Origin: Phoronis ovalis
Taxonomy: Eukaryota > Phoronida > Phoronidae
NCBI GenBank assembly: GCA_028565635.1
Contig: JAOXYB010025214.1
Coordinates: forward strand, 1-16,029
Direction of reading: 5' to 3'
DNA: 16,029 nucleotides
The position numbers were made by a program, and so were the translations under genes. Shown here piece after piece: positions 9,460-16,029 of the stretch (position 1 is its first letter; every line of letters starts with the position of its first letter). A model generated the notes under the pieces. That model did no database searches. It was not told the origin of the DNA and saw nothing but the letters and a program-made list of their open reading frames with translations.

Positions 9460-10714
9460 CTAGCAGCAGTTGAAAAAATCAGAACAACTTAAAGCACAAC
9501 ACAACATAAACAAATGATTATATATCTATATTTACATACTTTGGTTGAATAAAATATAAGATTAATTCTAACATTTCATATTTGAGCCAAAGTTCTTCGT
9601 TCGTGTTAAACAATGTTCTTCGTCAAGAAGAGCTCTCATGACATAGAAAAGCAAATTATATGGGAAAACGTTTAACTCTTGTGACTATCAAACGAAAATA
9701 TCTACTAGATAGATGGATGGGCAAATCTTGTTGTAAATTTAATCACTAAAACAGAATTCGACATTTTATACAAGTGCAACGTTTAATCTTTTTTTAAAGT
9801 TTAAAAAGTATTTACGAAAATACCCAGCATCCATGTCTGCTGAAAAATTAACAACAAATATTATGATTACAGATCAGTATGAGCTGACTGTACATCCCAA
9901 AAATCCGGCATTAAATCAATGTCTTATTTCTTTGAAAGTTAGGAGAAAATAACCAGCAAATTTTCCTTTTTTTAAGTATAATGTCGGATACAAAATCTGG
10001 CCTCCGAAAGCCTTTTTATTTAAAGAAATTAGTAAAAATGTGCAGTTCAAAGTTATAAATGTCTTCACTTACAAACAATCGTCCTTAATTGTGTTACAGG
10101 TTTAATTCAAATAACACTTTCACAGTTGCAGTGTATCATTATTATAACAATTTTCTTGACTTTCAAGTCACATGTATTTTCTTAAAAAACAGCCCAGTCA
10201 ACTCTTGACAGCCTTTAGTACTCATGAAATCCTTCCACCTGTCTTTTTTAATATAAAACAAAGAATACAGTTATGTCCACCTGTCGGAGGTCTGCCAAAT
10301 CAATCCACTTGCCTCAGAAGTAAAAGACTTGTGTTTGTTGGGGTGGCAAATGTTGAAACATGAGCCAGTTACCGAGTAGTCTCAATTTAAACCTTTGTTT
10401 TTTGTTGTTAAAATGTGTTACATCTAAGTTTTTTAAATCATGAAGTAAGTGAATACTACCAAGTTGAGTTTAAACATTTTTCACTATCTTTATATGCATC
10501 ACTTTATATCTAATGATTATTTTTTTGTAAATTTATGAGAAAAGAGTCAGTATAGAGACTACTTTCAGAGCTACTTTTCTGGAATTTAAAATCTTTTGCC
10601 AAGATAGGCTATATATACCAGAGCATATATGAGGCTTTAAAGTCGTTCTGGAAGAAATTTGTGGTCACGTCCCAACTAAAGTTTACTCAAATAAAATATT
10701 ATTAGTTTTGTTAC

Positions 10715-10810
10715 CTGGCTCAAGGTGACTTTCCCAACTGCTTTCTTCCATTTAGATCTCATGGCTAAGGATCGTTCCAATGCTTCATCGGCTTCAGTAT
10801 CTTCTTTTAC
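10715..10810 (-). CDS. Exon with acidic segment and basic amphipathic helix, unrecognised protein
   Basis: It encodes 32 codons, phase 0 at both ends, with donor CAG-GTAACA. The peptide starts V-K-E-D-T-E-A-D-E-A-L-E and passes into S-L-A-M-R-S-K-W-K-K-A-V-G-K-V-T-L, a basic amphipathic helix with a single Trp. That pattern is compatible with a calmodulin-binding or membrane-surface helix, which is inference only. The acceptor is uncertain. The shorter form uses ATTTTTCGTAAG before 10810, an unusual AAG acceptor. The longer form uses TTCTTAG before 10846 and adds twelve in-frame codons, F-I-H-V-A-I-V-R-I-F-R-K. Other AG sites between them give stops. Neighbouring exons join in the same frame. 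Product family not recognised. Confidence 0.82.
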
Positions 10811-11070
10811 CTTACGAAAAATCCTAACTATAGCTACATGTATAAACTAAGAATTTGACAATAGGTGTGTACAGGTACTAGGTATACTATTTAGAACTAG
10901 TAAAAAGATACACAACTGCATAAAAATGTAACTAACATTTTATATTCTAATTTTTGGAAGTTTAAGTGAATCAACTATAACTACCATTTTCAAACCAAAT
11001 CTAGAGAATGTCCTGGAAACATAGATGTATAATTATGTGAATAAATATTTAAACAATTGTTTAAATATAC
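10811..11070 (-). other. 260-bp intron (224 bp with the alternative acceptor)
   Basis: The donor ATG-GTATAT follows 11071. The acceptor lies before 10810 or before 10846. The sequence is AT-rich, as expected of an intron, and nothing else is seen in it. Confidence 0.7.
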
Positions 11071-11175
11071 CATTGCAGCATCATCAAATCGTGTTGCCAG
11101 TAATGGTTTATCTCGTAACCCTCGCAATCTGCGACCTGGGCGAGCTTCATCTTTAGCTTCCTCTTCTGCCTTTTC
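11071..11175 (-). CDS. Exon with Glu/Lys-rich then Arg-rich segment, unrecognised protein
   Basis: Acceptor TTTTTATAG before 11175 and donor ATG-GTATAT after 11071 enclose exactly 35 codons, phase 0 at both ends. The peptide has three parts: a charged helix E-K-A-E-E-E-A-K-D-E-A, a basic stretch P-G-R-R-L-R-G-L-R-D-K, and P-L-L-A-T-R-F-D-D-A-A-M. High GC against an AT-rich background and purine-first codons support coding. A second frame is also open here, but it stops at once in the next exon, which fixes the frame. The basic stretch could be a nuclear-localisation or RNA/lipid-binding patch; nothing confirms this. Family not recognised. Confidence 0.85.
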
Positions 11176-11379
11176 CTATAAAAAATATAAATGTTTTTGG
11201 TTAGGAAACAATTTTTTTAACAATTTCAGCATCCTACTGCGTAAGGTAAACAAGAATTGCATGGAATGATATGTTTCCCCGCAGTGGACTTAGAATTTGT
11301 TAAAATCATTTTATATGTACTGATATTTCTTTGCAACATGAGCTACAGAAAAAAAGAAAAACCGATACATATGTCTCAC
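11176..11379 (-). other. 204-bp intron of the minus-strand gene
   Basis: It is bounded by a strong donor (AAG-GTGAGA after 11380) and acceptor TTTTTATAG before 11175. Its short length matches the 260-bp intron downstream, so these three exons form a compact cluster. Confidence 0.8.
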
Positions 11380-11436
11380 CTTCTGCAAAGCAGGCGAGGC
11401 AAACAATAAAACTGGACCAGTAAATTCACTGCTAGT
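11380..11436 (-). CDS. 57-nt exon of the minus-strand gene, unrecognised protein
   Basis: The acceptor TTAAGCTTGTTCCAG precedes 11436 and a near-consensus donor AAG-GTGAGA follows 11380. The 19 codons read T-S-S-E-F-T-G-P-V-L-L-F-A-S-P-A-L-Q-K, phase 0 at both ends, and run straight into the Glu/Lys-rich helix of the next exon. It is more hydrophobic than the downstream exons but too short to span a membrane. The matching phase, good splice sites and higher GC make it convincing despite its size. Confidence 0.72.
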
Positions 11437-14400
11437 CTGGAACAAGCTTAATTAGATTTTCTAGATTACTAACAATTTTCAGTTTCTAACATATTATTAA
11501 ACGGGAGTAAATATTAGAGTTATAATTATTTTTTATTATTATTACTAATCTTCTGCATACCAGTTCAGTTATAAGAACTTTTTGAATGTCAACAACAGAA
11601 GACATGCAATTTGTAGAAATAACATTTTTTTATCAATAACTGAGAATTTGTTTTTAATTTATTAAGAAGTAGGTTAGGGTTTTTGGTCCATTACTAGCAC
11701 AAGGTCAATTAATTGAGAAAATATTGCAAAATATTCTACAACAGGGGGCTGCTTTGTTAGCCATTTTTTAAAATGTTTGATAAATGGAAGCAAAATAGGT
11801 GATACATCATTGGTACCACCCATACATTGACAGGTCCATGACGACTACACAGAATTTCTCTGGGCTTTAATTTATGATAATTAAACTGGCCAGGATTCAA
11901 GAGTTTTTAATATACTTTATTTCACTGACATGTGTGAAATACATTATTGGGTCACCAAGAACAGCAGTAGGTATACTTAATGCTAGAATCATTCAACCAT
12001 CCAGCTGTGTCTACAAGTATAAATGTCACCACTTAAAAGAACCCAGAGACCCCCCCCCCCGGTCTATTAGACTATGAGCAGCTAGGACATAGAGACCCTG
12101 GGGTCTATTAGTGTAAGGAGCTGCTGAGATGTGCCACTGACTCGACATATTTTGGGAATAGTTTTTTAGGCCTAATCCTTGGGTCTGGTCATGAACTTCT
12201 TGGAAACATATATTTAGGGCCTACTTTTCACAGAAAATAGTGTACAAGAATTTATACAAATAAGTGTCTTGACATTTAAAAACATTGTAATTTCGGGGTA
12301 TGCTTTGAGGTCTAAGTTTCCACAATTTTGGCTGGCCTAAAAAAATTTTTTTCAGTGACCCACCCCAGATGGAAACTGTGGTTTTGTGGTCTGAAAATTC
12401 CCTACAAAGAAATTGATGTAATTTTACAAACTAAAGGGATAAATGTCCAGTTCATCCTGTTTACTTGATATGAATAAGAAATCTTTTGTTACTAATCATG
12501 AAATTTAATTTAACACCAGAATTAAGTATTTTGCAATAAATTTCTATTGATGGGGAGTATCAGTTTACAGGATTCAAGGTGATTAACACTCTTAATAAAT
12601 CAAATGAATCCTGCATTGTAGTAATATGCCACACACCTGGTCATGTTAACAAACATTATCTCTTTCTAAAGTATATAGCAAATCATTTGCAGACATACAT
12701 ATAAGTTAAATATAATAATTACAAACACAAACGAATATGCCAAATATCTAATTAAAACAGAATTTAACTCTTCACAACTATAACATACAGGTATGCATAC
12801 ATATTTACAGTTCTTATCAGAAATTGATTACAAATTCTCTTGATTTCGTAGAACATTTTATTTCTGAATTGTTGTAGATAAAATCCACATATTATTAAGA
12901 TTGTTCAATTCCTTTTTAAATTGCTGACGTATGTTCTTCTAAAAGATATCTCAGGTTAACTAGACAGGTTATCACAAAAATTTGTTACTTGTATGTTAAA
13001 CGCCCAGTTTTATGATATATTAATATAAAATCCTAAATTACAGTTCTGCAGAAGAAACAGGATTACAAATGTTTACTTTTTAAGAGCCAATTTTTCCTGC
13101 AATAAGTTATGCTTAATAAAATTTATGACATATTAATAATTAGTTCAGGTGTTTTTAAGCGTAAAGGGTTTTTGATGTTGATATAAGTTCAATCACCTTA
13201 AATACAAGTACATAACAATATTGGGACTCTGTTTTCTGTGCCAATAAAGTGTTGTGTTCAGCTAAAATCCAGGTTTTTTGCCAGTGTTTTATAATTAAGT
13301 TATAACTTGTGGAACATGGAGAGATTACGAATTAGGTCATAAATAAATCCTCCTTAAAAAAAATTCAGAGAATTTACAGTTTGCCTCAGTCCGAGACTAG
13401 TCGCTAAACCTGCAGGGAATCAGTAGCAATACATTCTTATAATGATATCCCTCAGTCTATGAATTCTGGTTCTAATACACCTGAGTACAAGGAAGTAGCA
13501 GGAATATTAACCAGAGAGTGCTTACAACTTTTTATATCATAATTAGGCCCAGAACCACTGGCATAGTAAACATTCCAAATATACCACTGGGGTGTAAACT
13601 AAGTAACAACATCATATATACATGAGGTTACAAGAAATACTGTAAATTGTTTGTATATACCTTCCTGGCAGCATGGCTACACTGTTATTTGTCTTTGCCA
13701 TATATAGACAGCACTGGTATAAACTAAAAGTAGAATTAACCACTGTTCCTAACTAGAACATTTGCATAGTAATATTAGTCCTTCCAGATAAACAACACCT
13801 AACTAGACATTCTTTATGTTTACTTTTATTTTGATTATCTTATTACACAATTTTATTGGTGAAAAATTTCTAAGAATTATCTTACATTACTTTATCCTAC
13901 ATTATATATAATTTCCTTAATTCATAACATTATTTTGATTTCTTGCTGAATATTTGTTTATAGTCTATTAGTGAATTTTTTCAGTGGTGAACTGTGTGAT
14001 TGCTTTTTACCTTAATGTTTATTAATATAAACAAGACATGCATATACATGCTAAATAATGATTCATCTATATATAAAGCATTTACTATTTTAAAAACATT
14101 ATTAATGTCCTATTATAGGTTGCAATAGCCTCAGCAGTATAATCATATGCAGTAATTTCCTTGTTTAAATTCTAATTGTAATACTAAAAAAAACTTGGCA
14201 TTTGAAACCAACATTTGAAAAGGTCCATTATGAGGTAATAGCTACTTAAAATAATGAAAAAGGTGCTTAATATACAACTGTTTTTCCTAGAATTGTGATT
14301 TTGAACTCGTGAAACACACAAAACATGAGAGAAAGACGATATAACAAAAAAAAATAGTACTGACATTCCCATAATTCTCAATTATAATTCATTAATCATT

Positions 14401-15565
14401 GCAAATATGAATTTTCGTCAGACTATTACAATAATAGATGCATGTTGGCTTCTTTGGCATTTAACACATATGAAGCAAACAGGTAGGATATACTGGAATG
14501 AGGTATGAATTAAGTGGTATGGCTGCTTGACTGTTACATATGTTAGTAGAACAGAAAACATGTTTCTTGCACCCTCGCCCCATGTTAACTTAGATATAAT
14601 AGAATAACATAAAAGCAGCATAAATTGTCAACACGTGTAGCTTAGTATCTCGAATGAAATTTAGCAGAACTGATAAAAAAATTATGGTATGTACTAACTT
14701 TGCTGGACAAATGACAAGCTGCAGCAGTATTTTAAACTTTCCTTATACAAGCAGAATGTCACTAGAACATTCAAATTAAAATAATTTAATTTCAGATTAG
14801 TGTAATTATTTTTACAACAATGCAGATAATGTAAGCGTGGACATCCCACAAAGAATGGTACAGAGTCTAAAGGTAAAAAAAATGCTGCAACTTAGTATGT
14901 TAGACATAGAAGTAATTTTTGCCAAATTTATAGCATCTGCTATGTAATAATGAAATTCTAGCTACTGTTCCCAAATATTTTTTTATTATTATGATACATG
15001 TCAAAAGTTAGATAGAAATCAAAAATAAACAAATTATTTATTTGTAATAGTTTGGTACACCCACCAATGACACATTTTTACGAACAAGTTAATTTTGGCA
15101 AATAAAACTATAAATTAGTGTCAAAACTGCAAGTTGTGCTTTGCAGGCATGTGTATATAAAAGTAGGTTCAAATCCAAATGGACAACTTGGACTGCACAT
15201 GTATAACAGAAGATGATTTGTATAGGCTACCAGTTATCAGTTTATTTATTTGTAATTTCAAACTACTGAATGTATTTGGCAAAAACAAAATATATTCCAC
15301 TAATAACTAAGTTAGGGTATAAAAATAGCATTGATTATATTTTGTGAAAAAGACACCTTTCCAGTATCCATTATCTATAGTTTTACAAATATTTTTGAAT
15401 GCATTTTGTGAAAATCTAACTTATTTCTGCTTTTATGTTAAACTTGGGATGAAATTTGACGCTCGCTTGTACTCTGACAAAAAAAACTTTAAAAATGCTG
15501 AATTATCCACAGCACAAGATGTCATTCGAACAACTGACAAGATGGCTAGAAACAGTAATACAAAC
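11437..15565 (-). other. Large intron (about 4.1 kb) or upstream region
   Basis: If 15566-15696 is the next exon upstream, this is a 4.1-kb intron. It is AT-rich with no supportable exon. A minus-strand segment at 13661-13701 (ATG, 13 codons, then AG-GTATAT) looks like a short first coding exon but would enter 11436 out of phase. Short ORFs at 11874-12077, 14184-14381, 14418-14621 and 15344-15577 have no motif or codon bias. The only structured repeat is at 12045-12130. Confidence 0.5.
12045..12130. repeat. Tandem duplication with palindromic AGACC/GGTCT core and 11-C run
   Basis: Unit 1 (12045-12090) and unit 2 (12091 to about 12130) share AGAGACCC-GGTCTATTAG and then GAG(C/T)AGCT or GAGCTGCT. 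In unit 2 the core is an inverted repeat, AGACCC-TG-GGGTCT (12093-12106). In unit 1 the centre has become a run of eleven C (12050-12060). The hairpin core may explain the homopolymer expansion by slippage. Confidence 0.7.
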
Positions 15566-15696
15566 CACTGCATGTAGAACTTTGCTGCGTAGCTTCTCTC
15601 GTATGCTTGCATTAACATTTCTTGGAGTTTTAGCACGACCAGGAGAACCAGTAAGGGTCGATGCTGCCATTCTCGCATCACTCAAACTCAGCAAAC
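15566..15696 (-). CDS. Probable upstream exon of the minus-strand gene, basic Ser/Ala/Arg-rich segment
   Basis: Minus-strand acceptor TTATGTCTTTGGTATGTAG precedes 15696. A non-consensus donor GTG-GTTTGT follows 15566, leaving two bases to complete a codon and then 43 open codons ending in phase 0, as the exon at 11436 needs. The peptide includes S-L-S-D-A-R-M-A-A-S-T-L-T-G-S-P-G-R-A-K, T-P-R-N-V-N-A-S and I-R-E-K-L-R-S-K-V-L-H-A-V. S-P-G-R-A-K-T-P-R holds two proline-directed Ser/Thr sites (inference). The segment is much richer in GC than its flanks. All three frames shown here are open, including a 111-codon plus-strand ORF (15456-15791), so frame and strand are not certain. I favour minus because its purine-first codon share is higher by my count (about 70 versus 57 percent) and the phase fits the downstream gene. 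Confidence 0.42.
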
Positions 15697-16029
15697 CTAC
15701 ATACCAAAGACATAACTTGTCTCATAAAATATTTTATTTAGTTGGGTTTAAGTTCAGAGACAATAAATTGGAGGTAATCCAAGCATCTTAAGCAGTGTTC
15801 ACAACCTCTGGAAGAAAATCTGTCTCCTTTTTTAATTGGATAATTGTGAATGACTTCCTAAAACTTCCAAAACCATTCAGCGACCAAACTAGGAGACACG
15901 GGCTGTCCCCAGATATGATCATCTCCTTATTCCCCTTTTTACTCAAATAGCACCCATTGTCTTAACTTATATGGTTCTGCCAGCCCACGCGTGACATCAT
16001 TCCTGTCCACCGTTAGTAGATTTCAGGTG
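15697..16029. other. Intron or intergenic tail, possible unidentified repeat at the right edge
   Basis: From about 15880 the composition turns richer in GC and CpG (for example GCCCACGCGTGACATC), unlike intron sequence. An 8-base inverted repeat TGTCTCCT/AGGAGACA lies at about 15822-15829 and 15890-15897. This could be the edge of a transposable element or a conserved regulatory block. It is cut by the window end and I cannot identify it. Confidence 0.35.

Larger units (their letters stand above)
7222..10714 (-). other. 3.5-kb intron of the minus-strand gene
   Basis: It is bounded by donor CAG-GTAACA (after 10715) and acceptor TTTCAG (before 7221), both phase 0. Two splice-flanked micro-segments inside it are listed separately (7654-7686 and 9429-9459). 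Short ORFs at 7427-7609, 7580-7849, 7731-8000 and 10172-10363 lack codon bias or motifs. The most GC-rich other part, about 10265-10370, could not be framed by splice sites without stops. I see no nested gene. Confidence 0.65.

Noticed and set aside
10172-10363. 63-codon plus-strand ORF with C-P-P-V-G-G-L-P-N-Q, and an opposing minus-strand segment
   Set aside because: Inside the 3.5-kb intron; no matching acceptor-donor pair without stops on either strand, and no recognisable domain.
11057-11269. 70-codon plus-strand ORF
   Set aside because: It is the antisense shadow of the 11071-11175 exon.
11668-11682. AGGTTAGGGTTTTT, resembling a telomeric repeat
   Set aside because: Only one TTAGGG unit; no array.
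13661-13701. Minus-strand ATG followed by 13 codons (M-A-K-T-N-N-S) and an AG-GTATAT donor, resembling a first coding exon
   Set aside because: It ends with two leftover bases, so joining to the 11436 acceptor shifts the frame and hits a stop by the second exon downstream of that. Too short to stand alone.
15166-15176. GGTTCAAATCC, a near-perfect pol III B box on the plus strand
   Set aside because: No acceptable A box at the right distance upstream and no tRNA fold; a chance match in AT-rich sequence.

Overview
This is a eukaryotic, almost certainly metazoan, nuclear window. It is AT-rich, has no long uninterrupted ORF, and is built of short GT-AG-bounded exons in long introns, with (GATA)n/(TA)n and (TG)n/(TCTG)n/(TATG)n microsatellites, non-autonomous DNA-transposon-like elements and a tRNA-derived SINE-like copy. 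The octamer-like motif TACATGTA/ACATGTA recurs (for example near 3403, 6602, 7411, 10833 and 15196). From memory this is common in bivalve and other lophotrochozoan genomes, so a mollusc or related invertebrate is my guess; it is an inference, not a proof.

The one gene I can defend lies on the minus strand and is read from high to low coordinates. Four exons are well supported: 11380-11436 (57 nt), 11071-11175 (105 nt), 10715-10810 (96 nt, or 132 nt with an alternative acceptor) and 7066-7221 (156 nt). All are phase 0 at both ends, all stay open in one frame when joined, and they have higher GC and purine-first codons than the surroundings. The protein piece has alternating acidic and basic stretches, a tryptophan-containing basic amphipathic helix, and a Pro/Glu/Gly-rich tail. 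I do not recognise the family. The last exon may end two codons after position 7066 (stop at 7060-7062, C-terminus V-E-V) or may splice to a tiny terminal exon at 6387-6419 (stop TGA); both fit the phase. A likely upstream exon sits at 15566-15696, about 4.1 kb away. The 5' end of the gene is outside the window or unseen.

Layout: 1-92 microsatellite; about 125-345 MITE-like repeat with AGCGCT palindromes; about 870-1125 degenerate tandem array; 1615-1686 two-copy tandem repeat; about 2548-2698 tRNA-derived SINE-like sequence (minus); 2762-3135 a 366-bp MITE with TATA target duplication and an internal microsatellite; 4231-4308 a weak plus-strand terminal-exon candidate; 6387-15696 the minus-strand gene and its introns; 12045-12130 a duplicated palindromic repeat with an 11-C run. 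The remaining AT-rich stretches show no supportable gene. I see no rRNA, intact tRNA, CRISPR array or complete autonomous transposon.
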